Below are positions 18,115-27,715 of a stretch of 64,000 nucleotides of DNA, in pieces (within the stretch, counting starts at the first letter, position 1; the number at the start of each line of letters is the position of its first letter). The translations under genes and the position numbers were made by a program. Source of the stretch: Streptomyces sp. H27-H5 (lineage in GTDB: Bacteria; Actinomycetota; Actinomycetes; Streptomycetales; Streptomycetaceae). The DNA lies in contig NZ_JAPNLK010000001.1 in the NCBI RefSeq assembly GCF_026627505.1, positions 124,001 to 188,000 of the forward strand. The letters are read 5' to 3'. Under the pieces are notes generated by a model that saw nothing but the letters and a program-made list of their open reading frames with translations, did no database searches and was not told the DNA's origin.

Positions 18115-18510
18115 TCAGGGGGTGGGGAAATCGGTGGCGCGGACGATCCCGTCGAGTTCCGTGTCGATCCAGGCCCGCTCGGTGTCGGGACGGGTGTTGT
18201 CCACGACCGCCCAACCCCGGGCCCCGTCGGGGGCGGCGAGCTCCACCAGGCGGTGGTCCAGGTGACCGGTGATCATCACGGCCATCAGGGACAGGTACTC
18301 GCGCTGGAGATCCGGCGGGAGGTGGCGTCCGGCGGGTACTTCCCACGCGGTCCGCAGGTCGTCCTCCAGCAGCGCGCAAGTGGTGCGCACCGCCGTGATG
18401 AGCGCCTCGAACCGCTCCCCGTCCAGGCGCGCCCGCAGGACCTCCAGGTAGGAACCCAGAACATCGGCCTCGTGGTCGTCGTCCGGCTCCGCCGGATGAT
18501 GCTCGGTCAT
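18115..18510 (-). CDS. hypothetical protein, helical, 131 aa
   Basis: I do not recognise this protein. It is acidic at the N-terminus (EPDDDHEAD), predicted mostly helical from heptad-like spacing of Leu/Ala, and has no signal peptide, membrane segment or cysteine motif. ATG at 18510 has a G-rich ribosome site (GGGGTGGGG) directly upstream. Codon use fits its neighbours (strong third-position GC), which supports it being real. It lies alone, 232 bases from the mscS gene. Confidence 0.7.
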   Translation of the reverse strand: MTEHHPAEPDDDHEADVLGSYLEVLRARLDGERFEALITAVRTTCALLEDDLRTAWEVPAGRHLPPDLQREYLSLMAVMITGHLDHRLVELAAPDGARGWAVVDNTRPDTERAWIDTELDGIVRATDFPTP

Positions 18511-18961
18511 GCCCCACCCCTGCCCGGACGACCGCGTCCCCTCGCAGTGTAGGGAGCGCCCGACAGGTGGACGGCGGTCTTCGGCCACCCCGCGGTCTTC
18601 CCCACCACTCCGGCCGCACCCGACCACGGTGCGGTCCCCGGCGGCGGACCGCGGCGAACATGCCCTTCGCATATTCGTTGTGAATACGCGTTCGGCAACG
18701 CCTGGATGAATTCCACATCATCCCTCGTCCTACATTGACAGTGCGCTGCGCCCTGCGGGTTAATTACCTCAGGCGTGGCCAGATGTGGTCGCGCGTGGCG
18801 GGATCACGTCAGTCCGCGACCGGTTCATTCCGGCGGCGGGGCGTGCCCCCCGTGACGACGTCGCAGCAGAGGGGTGTTCCGATGCTCGTGTGCACGCGAG
18901 TGCACTGACGATCGTACATTGAGCGGGTATTGGCGAATCCGACTCTTCCGTGGGGGGATCA
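18511..18961. other. intergenic region upstream of the first terpene synthase
   Basis: 451 bases without a gene, with a less GC-rich stretch at about 18660-18950. It holds a perfect inverted repeat TATTC-GTTGT-GAATA (18672-18686) that could be an operator, and a TTGACA (18735-18740) followed 19 bases later by TTAATT, a poor promoter match. The terpene synthase ribosome site (GGGGGGA) ends the region. Confidence 0.4.
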
Positions 18962-19999
18962 ATGGCCCAGCTCAACTTTTTCTCCGTTCCCGATTTCCAC
19001 CTTCCGTTCGGGAACTCCAAGCATCCACAGGCCGCGCGAGCCAACAACGAGGCCACGTCGTGGGCCCTGCGTCACGAGCTCGTCACCGATGCCTCGGAGC
19101 AGTTCGCGGGGATCGGCTTCGGCCATCTCGCCGGCCGCGTCAGCGGTGAGGTGCCCTATGAGAAGGTCGTCCTCCTCGCCGAGTGGATGGCCTGGTCCTT
19201 CGTCCTGGACGACCAGCACGACCACCTCATCAGGACGGGCGAGTTGGCGGCCTGGCGGCCCGTCACCGACACGATCACCACCTACCTGGCCACGGGCAGG
19301 ACGGGCGCGGCGTCCTCGCGGCCGAATCCGCTGGTCACCGGGTTCATCGACCTGTGCGACCGGATCCTCGCCGGCATGTCCGAGGTGACCGCAGCCCGCT
19401 ACCGGGCCCATGTCCCCCTGATGTTGGGCTCCTTGGACCAGGAGGCGGGAAACCGCGGGGACGAGGGGCACCCCTCCGTCGAGGACTACATCCTGATGCG
19501 GCGTCACAGTTCGCAGATGCTGCCGATGATGGACATGGTCGAGGCGGGCCTGGGCATCGACGTGCCGCCGCACCTCCACGAACTGCCGGAGTTCCAGGCC
19601 CTCATCGCGAGTTCGGTGGACATCATCTCGTGGGGAAACGACGTGTTCTCGCTGCCGAAGGAGTACTCCTGCGGGGACAACAACAACCTCGTCTCGCTCA
19701 TCTCCGCGTGGGAGGGGCGCAGCCTCGGCGACGCGGTCCGGGCCGTCGAGGGGCGCATCCAGACCCGCATCGAGGAGTACCTGTCCGGAAAGGAGCGCCT
19801 GTTCCAGGTCATTGACGCCCGGGGTGACGTCGATCCCGCCGTGCGGGCCACCGTCTCCCGCTGCGTGCGCAGTTATGAGGACTGGATGATCGGCGCGGAT
19901 CTGTGGCAGCGTTACGAGTGCACGAGGTACCGCGACGAACGGTTCGCGGCCGGGCTGGAGTCTGCGTACATCCGCCCGGATCTCGTCTCGGTGGCATGA
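18962..19999 (+). CDS. class I terpene synthase (sesquiterpene cyclase type)
   Basis: Terpene cyclase of 345 aa, the usual single-domain bacterial length. The metal-binding aspartate motif is DDQHD at 83-87, the NSE motif is NDVFSLPKE at 226-234, the pyrophosphate-sensing arginine lies in LMRRH (about 180), and a C-terminal RY pair is seen in QRYECTRY. It should ionise a prenyl diphosphate, most likely FPP, and cyclise it. ATG at 18962 has GGGGGGA just upstream. It is followed 14 bases later by a cytochrome P450, so an oxidised cyclic terpene is the expected product. The skeleton cannot be predicted by eye. Confidence 0.9.
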   Translation: MAQLNFFSVPDFHLPFGNSKHPQAARANNEATSWALRHELVTDASEQFAGIGFGHLAGRVSGEVPYEKVVLLAEWMAWSFVLDDQHDHLIRTGELAAWRPVTDTITTYLATGRTGAASSRPNPLVTGFIDLCDRILAGMSEVTAARYRAHVPLMLGSLDQEAGNRGDEGHPSVEDYILMRRHSSQMLPMMDMVEAGLGIDVPPHLHELPEFQALIASSVDIISWGNDVFSLPKEYSCGDNNNLVSLISAWEGRSLGDAVRAVEGRIQTRIEEYLSGKERLFQVIDARGDVDPAVRATVSRCVRSYEDWMIGADLWQRYECTRYRDERFAAGLESAYIRPDLVSVA

Positions 20000-20013
20000 C
20001 AGGGAGTCGACCC

Positions 20014-21372
20014 ATGGCTACGCAAGTGGAACATTCCGGCCCTGCGGTCAACGCCCCCGTCGCACCGGGGCGGTTACCGCTCCTGGGTCACGCACTACAG
20101 TTGTGGCGACAGCCGATAGCGTTCCTGGAGTCGTTGCGCGAACACGGCGACATCGTGCGCCTCGACATCGGCACGTGGCCCGTGCACGTCCTCACCAGCC
20201 CGGAGCACGTGCACGCCGTACTGGTGCAACAGGCGCAGCGCTTCGGCCGCGGACGGATCTTCGACCGGCTGCGCCCGGTGTTCGGCAACGGCATCGTGAC
20301 GACCGACGGCGAGTTCCACCGCAAGCAGCGCCGGATGATGCAACCGGCCTTCCACCGCAACCACATCACCGACTACACCGAGGTGATGAGCCGGCAAGCG
20401 GAGGCCATGTCCGCGTCGTGGACGGCGGGGCGGGAGATCTCGATGGTCACCGAGGCGCGCGGGTACGCGATGTCGTCGGTGGCCGAGATGATCTTCTCCG
20501 GTGAACTGAGCCGGCCTGCGGTCACGGAGGTGCACCGCTCGTTGCCCATCGTCCTGGAGGGCATGCTGGTCCGCGCGGTCATGCCCAAGGCCCTGGACCG
20601 CCTTCCGATCCCGTACAACCAGCGGTTCGACGCGGCGGCCGGGCGTCTGCGCCGGACCATCGACGAGGTGATCGCGCAGTACAGCGCAGAGAAGGGCGCG
20701 GAGGGTCACGACCTCCTCTCGCTGCTGCTGTCCAGCGTGGACGCCGAGTCGGGCGCGACGATGGCCGCCGAGCAGGTGCGCGACGAGGTGCTCGCCATCA
20801 TGCTGGCCGGCACGGAGACCTCGGCCACCACCCTCGCCTGGGTCTTCCACGAACTCGGCCGCCATCCGGAGGTGGAGAGGCGCCTCCACGAGGAGGTCGA
20901 CGCGGTGGTGGGCACCCGCCCCGTCCGCGCCGACGACATACCCGAACTCACCTACACGAACCACGTGTTCCAGGAGGCACTGCGGCTGCACTCACCGCTC
21001 CTGTTCACCAGGCGGGCACTGTCACCCCTCACCCTGGGCGGCGTGGCGATCCCCGAGGGAGCCGAACTGGCCTACAGCCCTTACGCGTTGCACCGGGACC
21101 CGGCGCTGTTCCGGGACCCCACGGTCTTCGACCCGGACCGCTGGCGACAGGAGGGGAACGAGCGGGGGCGGACCCAGAAGTACATCCCGTTCGGGGCGGG
21201 GCAGCACAAGTGCATAGGCGACTCGTTCGCGGTGACGGAGATCCTGACCGCCGTGGCGAGCGTGGCGTCCCGCTGGCGACTGGTGCCCGCGCCCGGCGTG
21301 ACGGTCCGTGAGGTGCCCGCCGGGATACCCCAACCCAGCGAACTGCCCATGATTCCCGTGGCGCGGCACTAG
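20014..21372 (+). CDS. cytochrome P450 paired with terpene synthase
   Basis: P450 of 452 aa with a complete set of motifs: I-helix AGTETS at 265-270, K-helix EALR at 321-324 and heme loop FGAGQHKCIG with C400. The form resembles the CYP170/CYP183-like group that oxidises sesquiterpenes more than the short CYP105/107 type. ATG at 20014 has GGGAG 8 bases upstream; an ATG at 19996 that overlaps the cyclase stop is the alternative. Codon 21 is TTA (20074-20076), which implies bldA dependence. A hairpin at 21419-21444 follows. Confidence 0.9.
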   Translation: MATQVEHSGPAVNAPVAPGRLPLLGHALQLWRQPIAFLESLREHGDIVRLDIGTWPVHVLTSPEHVHAVLVQQAQRFGRGRIFDRLRPVFGNGIVTTDGEFHRKQRRMMQPAFHRNHITDYTEVMSRQAEAMSASWTAGREISMVTEARGYAMSSVAEMIFSGELSRPAVTEVHRSLPIVLEGMLVRAVMPKALDRLPIPYNQRFDAAAGRLRRTIDEVIAQYSAEKGAEGHDLLSLLLSSVDAESGATMAAEQVRDEVLAIMLAGTETSATTLAWVFHELGRHPEVERRLHEEVDAVVGTRPVRADDIPELTYTNHVFQEALRLHSPLLFTRRALSPLTLGGVAIPEGAELAYSPYALHRDPALFRDPTVFDPDRWRQEGNERGRTQKYIPFGAGQHKCIGDSFAVTEILTAVASVASRWRLVPAPGVTVREVPAGIPQPSELPMIPVARH

Positions 21373-21418
21373 CGGGATCCGACCGATCGCTTCCTGCAAG
21401 GCGGCTTCTCGCCAGTCC

Positions 21419-21444
21419 CTGACGTGCCCCCCGGGGAGCGTCAG
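21419..21444 (+). terminator. hairpin after terpene P450
   Basis: CTGACG (21419-21424) pairs with CGTCAG (21439-21444), with an inner GCCCC/GGGG pairing; imperfect because of small bulges. It sits 47 bases after the P450 stop and before the regulator gene. Confidence 0.45.
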
Positions 21445-21560
21445 CCGAGGATACAGCGTTGTCCTCGAACGAGTGGCGAGATGCCGCAATAATGTGCTTA
21501 AGCAGCAACAACTCGCTTCTTGGCCCGTACACTCGGCCGCACGCGCCGGAGGGGGCAAGA

Positions 21561-24461
21561 ATGTCAGACGTCACGGACCCGCAGGGGTGGGCTTCCCAAC
21601 CTTTACTTGAGCGGGAATCCGAAGTTCTCGCGATCCACCGCGCGGTGGACGAACTGTGCGGCACCTCGCGCACCGGCCCCACCACTCGTCGTGGTGGCGT
21701 GCTGACCTTCGCCGGAGCGGGTGGCATCGGCAAGACGACCCTGCTCACGGAGGCCCGTCGGCATGCCGCCGAGCGGTCCTGCACCGTGCTGTTCGCACGG
21801 GGCGGCGAGCAGGAGAAGCAAGTGCCGTTCCACGTGATGCGGCAACTCATACAACCCACGTTCGCCGCCATGACCGAGGAGGAGCGGCGCGACGTTCTCG
21901 GCAACTGGTACAGCATCGTCGCGCCGGCGCTCGGACTGACCGCCGCCCCGAAGGGCCCGACGGCGCCCGACCCGCAGGGTGTGCGCGACGGCCTGGACTG
22001 GGTGGTCACCCACCTGACCGTGCGCAGCGCACCCGTGGTGCTGGTCGTCGACGACGCGCACTGGGCGGACGCGGAGTCCCTGGCCTGGCTGACCGCCTTC
22101 GCGGCGCGGGCCGAGGAACTGGCCATGCTGATCCTCGTGGCCTGTCGGCCCAACGAGATCCCCGCCGACGCCGCCTCGCTGCGGGCCCTGATGAGTCGCC
22201 AGGGAACACGTCCGCACGAGCTGGCCACGCTCACCACGAGCGCGGTGGCACGCATCGTCCGCGACGCCCTCGGCGAGAGCGCCGACGACGTGTTCTGTCG
22301 AGAGTGTTGGGCGATCACCGGCGGAAACCCCTTCGAGGTCGTCGAGTTGGCGATGAAGGGTCGCGATCGTGGGCTGAAGCCCCACCAGGACAACATTCCG
22401 CAGCTCCGCGACCTGGCCTCCGCCGTCAAGGGCAGCGGGCTCATCGACCGCCTCGAACAGCTCGGGCCGTCCACGGTCCGGCTCGCGTGGGCCGCCGCCG
22501 TCCTGGGTACCGCCGTCCCGATAGGCATCGTCGGAAGCGTGGCGGCGCTCGGTGAGGCGCAGGCCGCGGAGGCCATCGACCAACTGCGCAACGCCCGCAT
22601 CCTGACCGTCCTCACCAGCCTGCGCCGGCAGGAGGTCGTCGAGTTCTTCCATCCGCTCATCGCGACCGCCGTGTACCGGTCGATTCCGCCGGGCGTGCGC
22701 GTCGGCATGCACGGGATGGCCGCGCAGGCCATGGTCGACGACGGTTTCGGCGCCGCGGCCGCCGCCCGCCACCTGCTGGAGATGCATCCCGAGGGCGACC
22801 CCTGGGTGGTGCAGCAGCTGCGCCAGGCCGCACGCGAGAGCTTCTCCGCGGGAGCCCCCGATGCCGCCCGCCGCTACCTGGCCCGCGCGCTGCGCGAGCC
22901 GCCGGACATGGAGGACCGGGCCGAGGTGCTGTTCGAGCTCGGCTCCGCCAACCTGCTGCACGATCCCGCGACGACCATCAACCAGCTCCGGGCCGCCCTG
23001 GAGGAACCCAAGACCGAACAGGCGCTGCGGGAGGCGATCACCTACCGTCTCGCCCAGGCACTCGCCCACACGGGACAGATGGCGGAGGCGGCCGGGCTCC
23101 TCGCGGACGAGGCGCGGCTGTCCACGAGTTCCCGCACCCGACTGCGCATGCAGGCCGAGCAGTTCAAGTGGAACTCGGTCCGGTTGGACGAGGAGAACTC
23201 ACCCGCCCGGTCCCGGCTCCTGGCCCAGTTCGCCAAGCGCCTGAGCGGCCGCGGTCTGCCCGAGCGGCACATCCTGGGGCTGCGGGCCTGGGACGCCGCG
23301 ATGCGCGGCGAGCCCGTCGGCACGGCTCTGGACTACGCGGAGCAGGCGCTGACCGGCGGCATGAGCTGGACCGACCAGGACTTCGGGTTCGAGGTGCCGG
23401 CGGTCGTGGCCGTCACGCTCATGTACTGCGATCAGCCGGGCCGTGCGGAGGAGCTGTTCAACACCGGCATCGTGGAGTTCGAGGGGAAGGGCTGGCGCGG
23501 AGCGCACCTGTCGTTCGTCTACACCCTGCTGGGTTACGTGCGCTACCGGCGCGGACGGCTCGCCGAGGCCGAGGACTTCGTGCGCAACGGCTTGCAGATC
23601 GCCGACCGCGTCGGGCACGGCATCCCGGCGCAGTGGTACGCGATCGGCACGCTCATCGAGACGCTGCTCGCCCGAGGGAACACGGCCGAGGCGCAGCGGG
23701 TCGCCCAGACCTACAAGCTGGCGGAGGGTCTGCCCAAGGCCGTGGTCTATCCCGACCCACAGGCCGTCTGGGGCAAGCTCCTGCTGGCGCAGGGACGGAT
23801 CGACGAGGCGGAGCAACAGCTCAGCGCGGCGGGCAAGCGGCTCGACCTGCGCGGCACGCGCAATCCGTCGTGGAGTCCGTGGCAGCTGGACCTGGCTCTG
23901 GCGCAGGTCACCCACGAGCCCGACCAGGCACGCGCCACGGCGACCGAGGCGTTGGCGCGGGCCCGCGCGTTCGGGGCGGCGAGCGTGATCGGGCAGTCCC
24001 TGCGCGTCCTGGCGACGACCATGGACCCGTCCCGGGCGGCCCTCCTGTTGCAGGAGGCGGTGGGTCATCTCGAACAGTCGCCGGCCGCGTGTGAACTCGC
24101 GCACGCGCTCGTCGACCACGGTACGGCGCTGCACACCCTGGGCGATCCGCACCAGGCGGCCCAGCAGCTGTACCGCGGCATGGAGACCGCTGCGGCCTGC
24201 GGTGCCGACGCGCTCGCGGCCCGGGCCCGCTCCCAACTCGCCTCGGCGGGACTGCGCCCGCGCCGTCTGCACACCTTCGAGCAGGACACGTTGACGATCG
24301 CCGAGCACGCGGTGGCGCGGCACGCCGCGCTCGGGCTCGACAACGCGGCGATCGCGCGGGAGTTGGGCACGGACGTGCGGACGGCGTCGGAGCTGCTGTC
24401 GGCTTCCTTCACCAAGCTGGGCACCGATCGCCTCGGCCTGCGGAGGGCGCTGGGGATCTGA
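21561..24461 (+). CDS. large ATP-binding LuxR-type (LAL) transcriptional regulator
   Basis: 966-aa regulator. An AAA-type ATPase comes first (Walker A GAGGIGKTTL at about 52-61, Walker B LVVDDAHWAD), then a long TPR-like helical region. The C-terminal helix-turn-helix (last 60 residues) is divergent: AIARELGTDVRTASELL stands where LuxR domains have EIA..L..S.RTVE.HL. ATG at 21561 has GGAGGGGG upstream. Codon 15 is TTA (21603-21605), so the regulator should be made only when the bldA tRNA is available. Its position suggests control of the terpene synthase/P450 pair. A strong hairpin follows the gene. Confidence 0.85.
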   Translation: MSDVTDPQGWASQPLLERESEVLAIHRAVDELCGTSRTGPTTRRGGVLTFAGAGGIGKTTLLTEARRHAAERSCTVLFARGGEQEKQVPFHVMRQLIQPTFAAMTEEERRDVLGNWYSIVAPALGLTAAPKGPTAPDPQGVRDGLDWVVTHLTVRSAPVVLVVDDAHWADAESLAWLTAFAARAEELAMLILVACRPNEIPADAASLRALMSRQGTRPHELATLTTSAVARIVRDALGESADDVFCRECWAITGGNPFEVVELAMKGRDRGLKPHQDNIPQLRDLASAVKGSGLIDRLEQLGPSTVRLAWAAAVLGTAVPIGIVGSVAALGEAQAAEAIDQLRNARILTVLTSLRRQEVVEFFHPLIATAVYRSIPPGVRVGMHGMAAQAMVDDGFGAAAAARHLLEMHPEGDPWVVQQLRQAARESFSAGAPDAARRYLARALREPPDMEDRAEVLFELGSANLLHDPATTINQLRAALEEPKTEQALREAITYRLAQALAHTGQMAEAAGLLADEARLSTSSRTRLRMQAEQFKWNSVRLDEENSPARSRLLAQFAKRLSGRGLPERHILGLRAWDAAMRGEPVGTALDYAEQALTGGMSWTDQDFGFEVPAVVAVTLMYCDQPGRAEELFNTGIVEFEGKGWRGAHLSFVYTLLGYVRYRRGRLAEAEDFVRNGLQIADRVGHGIPAQWYAIGTLIETLLARGNTAEAQRVAQTYKLAEGLPKAVVYPDPQAVWGKLLLAQGRIDEAEQQLSAAGKRLDLRGTRNPSWSPWQLDLALAQVTHEPDQARATATEALARARAFGAASVIGQSLRVLATTMDPSRAALLLQEAVGHLEQSPAACELAHALVDHGTALHTLGDPHQAAQQLYRGMETAAACGADALAARARSQLASAGLRPRRLHTFEQDTLTIAEHAVARHAALGLDNAAIARELGTDVRTASELLSASFTKLGTDRLGLRRALGI

Positions 24462-24916
24462 GGGGCGGTGCGGGGGGTACCGACGGGCGGCCGCGGCGCG
24501 GCCGCCCGTCGCCGCGTGCACGTCCGTCCTCGCGCGTGCACGTCCGTCCTTGCGCGGGTGCGTTTCCTCGCGTGCGCGCCTGCGGCTGCGTCCGCCCGCG
24601 CCGCGGTGAAGAGCACGGCCGCTTCCTTGATCTCGCGCGAGCGGGGCCCGGGGACCGGCGTGCACGAGCCCGCTTCCCGTCCGGCCGCACCCAGCGCGCG
24701 CCCGACCACCTGCGACGTGACGATCGGGGGGAGAACGCCGCGGCCGGAAAGGACTCGCGCAGTGAGCACTCGCACACCAGACGAACACGCTCCCCTGAGC
24801 CGGAGTACCGGTGACCACGGCAGTGCCCGGCCGTCGTCCCGTACCCGCCCCTCGTCCGGCGCCACCCCGTCGCTCACCGACGGGGCGCACCCGGCCCGCG
24901 CGATGACGCCACCGCC
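24462..24916. other. intergenic region with a short tandem repeat
   Basis: 455 bases without a gene. After the terminator it holds two copies of CGCGTGCACGTCCGTCCT (24513-24530 and 24533-24550) with a 20-base period; two further partial CGCG/GTGCG echoes follow. The remainder shows no gene-like codon bias that I can defend. The promoter of the hydrolase gene must lie here but is not evident. Confidence 0.4.
24482..24510 (+). terminator. strong hairpin terminator after LAL regulator
   Basis: Perfect 13-bp stem GACGGGCGGCCGC/GCGGCCGCCCGTC with a 3-base loop, 20 bases after the stop; no T tract. Confidence 0.7.
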
Positions 24917-26656
24917 ATGGTGCTGAGCGTGATACCCCCCCGCGTGCCGCTCCCCGGCAGTGGCGGGTTCCCGGGAGACGGACGGTACGGCGAGAGCCCG
25001 CGGAGCGGACGCGTGGTGCGCCGGGGACTCTCCCTGACCGGTGCCGTGCTGGCGACGGTCTTCTACTGCCTGTCCCTGACGCCGGCCCTGCTGCCCCGCC
25101 CGTGGTGGCTCCAGGGGGTGGAGGCGGGGGTGACCGCGGCCCTGGGGTACGCGCTCGGCGCGGTCCTCGGCACGGTCACGCGGGCGCTGGCCGGGCGCAG
25201 GCTGATCCTTCCCGCCCGGTCCCCGCAGCGCGCCGCGTGGTCGGCGGTGGCCGGGGTCTGCCTGGTCACCGTCGTCGTGACGACCGCGTTCAGCGTGTCC
25301 TGGCAGGGCGACATGCGCCGGGCCGTCGGGATGCGGCCCCAGGTGGTGTGGTGGCAGTGGGCGCTGGTGCCCGTCCTCGCGGGCCTCGTCGCCGGGCTGC
25401 TCCTGTGTGCGGCGCGTGGCCTCAGGTTGGCCGCCCGCACGGTGGCGCGGCCGCTGACGTGGTTGGTCCCGCGCTCGGTCGCCTACGGCACGGGGATCGC
25501 CCTGGTCGCCTTCCTCGTCGTCGGTTTCGTCCAGGGCTTCCTGCTCAAGGGCGTCCTCCACGTGGTGGAGAACGGGGCGTCCCTGGCGGACCAGGGGACG
25601 AGCAGGGGCGTGGTCCGCCCGACCTCCACGACGCTGTCGGGAGGCGACGGCTCGTACACGCCCTGGGACACCCTGGGGGCGAAGGGCCGCGACTTCGTCG
25701 GCGGGGCGAGCACCCGTGCGGACATCGCGCGTTTCACCGGGCGGGACGCCAAGGATCCGGTCCGGGTGTACGTGGGTCTGCGTACGGCGGACTCCCTCGA
25801 CGAGCGGGCCCGGCTCGCCGTCCGCGAACTGGAGCGCGCCGGGGGGTTCGAGCGGGACGTGCTCGCCGTGATGGGCACGACGGGCACCGGCTGGGTCAAC
25901 GACCAGGGAAGCCGGCCGCTGGAGTACCTCTGGTTCGGCGACAGCGCGTTGGTGGCCATGCAGTACTCGTACCTGCCCAGTTGGGTGTCCGTCCTCACCG
26001 AGGACGAGGCGGCCGACGCGAGCAGGGCGCTGTTCACGGCGGTGTACGACAAGTGGCGGACGCTGCCCGCCGAGACCCGGCCGAAGCTGCTCGCGTACGG
26101 CGAGAGCCTGGGTTCGTACGCCATGGAGAACGCCGTCGGCGGCACGCTGAAGGGCCTGACGAGCCGCACCGACGGAGCGTTGTTCGTCGGCCCCACGTAC
26201 GCCAACCCGCTCTGGAGGACGCTCACGGACGGCCGTGCCCCCGACAGCCCGTCGTGGCGGCCCGTGGTCGGCGACGGGGCACGGGTGCGCTTCGCGCAGG
26301 TCCCCTCGGATTACGCGATTCCGGCCGCGCCGTGGACGGGCCCGCGGTCGGTGTACCTCCAGAACGGTTCGGATCCCGTGGTGTGGTGGTCGCCGGAACT
26401 CGCCTATCGGCACCCCGACTGGCTCGACGACCCCAGGGCGCGGGACGTGTCGCCCGCGATGCACTGGTATCCGGTGCTGACGTTCTGGCAGGTGGTGTGC
26501 GACCTGGCCGGCGCCGACGGCGTGCCCGAGGGGCACGGGCACCGTTACGGCACGATGCCGACGACCGCCTGGGCCCAGATCACCCGGCCCCCGGGCTGGA
26601 CGCCCGAACGGACCGCCGCGCTCGCCGCGCACCTGGGCGGCCGGCCCCGGCACTGA
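24917..26656 (+). CDS. membrane-bound alpha/beta-hydrolase (Abhydrolase_9 type)
   Basis: 579-aa protein. The N-terminal membrane domain (about residues 35-215) has four to five hydrophobic segments (for example TGAVLATVFYCLSLTPALL). The C-terminal alpha/beta-hydrolase domain has a nucleophile elbow GESLGS near residue 396, and an HWYP and GHGHRY region holds candidate acid/His residues. This two-part form matches the actinobacterial Abhydrolase_9 family, whose substrate is unknown; an esterase acting on envelope lipids is a guess. ATG at 24917 has no clear ribosome site, so the start is less sure. Confidence 0.8.
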   Translation: MVLSVIPPRVPLPGSGGFPGDGRYGESPRSGRVVRRGLSLTGAVLATVFYCLSLTPALLPRPWWLQGVEAGVTAALGYALGAVLGTVTRALAGRRLILPARSPQRAAWSAVAGVCLVTVVVTTAFSVSWQGDMRRAVGMRPQVVWWQWALVPVLAGLVAGLLLCAARGLRLAARTVARPLTWLVPRSVAYGTGIALVAFLVVGFVQGFLLKGVLHVVENGASLADQGTSRGVVRPTSTTLSGGDGSYTPWDTLGAKGRDFVGGASTRADIARFTGRDAKDPVRVYVGLRTADSLDERARLAVRELERAGGFERDVLAVMGTTGTGWVNDQGSRPLEYLWFGDSALVAMQYSYLPSWVSVLTEDEAADASRALFTAVYDKWRTLPAETRPKLLAYGESLGSYAMENAVGGTLKGLTSRTDGALFVGPTYANPLWRTLTDGRAPDSPSWRPVVGDGARVRFAQVPSDYAIPAAPWTGPRSVYLQNGSDPVVWWSPELAYRHPDWLDDPRARDVSPAMHWYPVLTFWQVVCDLAGADGVPEGHGHRYGTMPTTAWAQITRPPGWTPERTAALAAHLGGRPRH

Positions 26657-26661
26657 GAACG

Positions 26662-26705
26662 CGCGCGGGGTGTCCGCCGCCGGCAGCCGGCCGGCGCCCC
26701 GCGCG
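26662..26705. terminator. bidirectional hairpin between hydrolase and DUF5709 genes
   Basis: CGCGCGGGG (26662-26670) pairs with CCCCGCGCG (26697-26705); an inner GCCGGC pairing extends the hairpin. It sits between two convergent genes. Confidence 0.5.
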
Positions 26706-26746
26706 TCGGTGTCCGCGAGGTCCCCGGACCCTGGCGGCCGGGAGGG

Positions 26747-27283
26747 TCAGCCAGTGGGCTCCGCCTCCGTTGCCGTTGCCGTTGCCGTCTCCGTCTCCTC
26801 CTCCGTCTCCGGGGGGTCCTCCCAGGACAGGATGTGGTGCCGGCTCTCCGAGGTCCCGGCGGCCACATTGCGTCCGACCACGTGCATGGCCGCCTCCTCG
26901 GCGGACTCCTCCCCCGCGTCGTCGCCCGCGTCGAAGCCCATCACGTCGGTGTTGCGCCGCGAGCCCGCCTCCGTCACGGAGACCAGCCGACCGACGCCGT
27001 CCTCGTCGAGGAGGAACGGCGCGCGGGGCGCGTCGCCGATCTCGGGCACCTCTTCGGCGAGTCGTTCTTCGAGCGACTGGCCCTCGCTCTGTTCGCGCCC
27101 CGTGGTGCCGTGGCGCGTCACCACGCTCGGGCGGTCCGCGGCGGTCCGGTAGCCCTCGTCGAGCCCGAGATCGGCGTTCGGCTCGTCGAGCGCGTTCTCC
27201 ATGTCCGGCTGCCCCTCGGACGTCTGGTCGGTGTCCTGGGGCTGGTACACGTCGTCGCCCTGGCCATTCGTTTCATCGACCAT
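26747..27283 (-). CDS. DUF5709 family acidic protein
   Basis: 178-aa soluble, very acidic protein of the actinobacterial DUF5709 type, recognised by the YQPQDTDQ...LDEGY opening, RLVSVTEAGS and the internal EESAEEAAMHVVG block. Its function is unknown. ATG at 27283 has GGGAAAG upstream. The C-terminal tail (EEETETATATATEAE) is coded by a hexanucleotide-like repeat at about 26760-26805, likely variable in length between strains. Confidence 0.8.
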   Translation of the reverse strand: MVDETNGQGDDVYQPQDTDQTSEGQPDMENALDEPNADLGLDEGYRTAADRPSVVTRHGTTGREQSEGQSLEERLAEEVPEIGDAPRAPFLLDEDGVGRLVSVTEAGSRRNTDVMGFDAGDDAGEESAEEAAMHVVGRNVAAGTSESRHHILSWEDPPETEEETETATATATEAEPTG

Positions 27284-27715
27284 GGTTCTTTCCCGTCTGG
27301 GTTGACGAGCCTCGGCCAGGACCGGAGCGGCGTACTCGCCGGTACGTCCGTTCTCCGCTCCCCGGCGTGTGACCGCCCGCACCGTCCATGCGCCGCATCT
27401 CCCTCTCGCGTACCGACCGGCCATGGTCAGAGCGCTCAGGCTCTCCTCCCATCATGGCCGTACTCCCGCCGGCTGACGAACGCTGCACCGGTGGCGCCCG
27501 GGGCCCCGGCCCGGTACGTCCGGCAGCGGGCGGAGTTCCGGGCCGTGCCGGCCGCGCCGGGGTGGTCGGGGTCCCGCTCGTTCACCCGGACAGGGCCGTT
27601 CGACCGGCGGACGCCCCGCCGTCCCCGGTGGTCGGCCCGTACTTCAGTAGCGTCGGCGACGAGGCGGCCCACTCACGGCGCCACCGTCCCCCGACATCTG
27701 TGAGGCGTTTCCCCC

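Noticed and set aside
18962..19999. epi-Isozizaene (albaflavenone) synthase
   Set aside because: The motif is DDQHD rather than DDRHD and the surrounding residues differ; the following P450 is only broadly similar.
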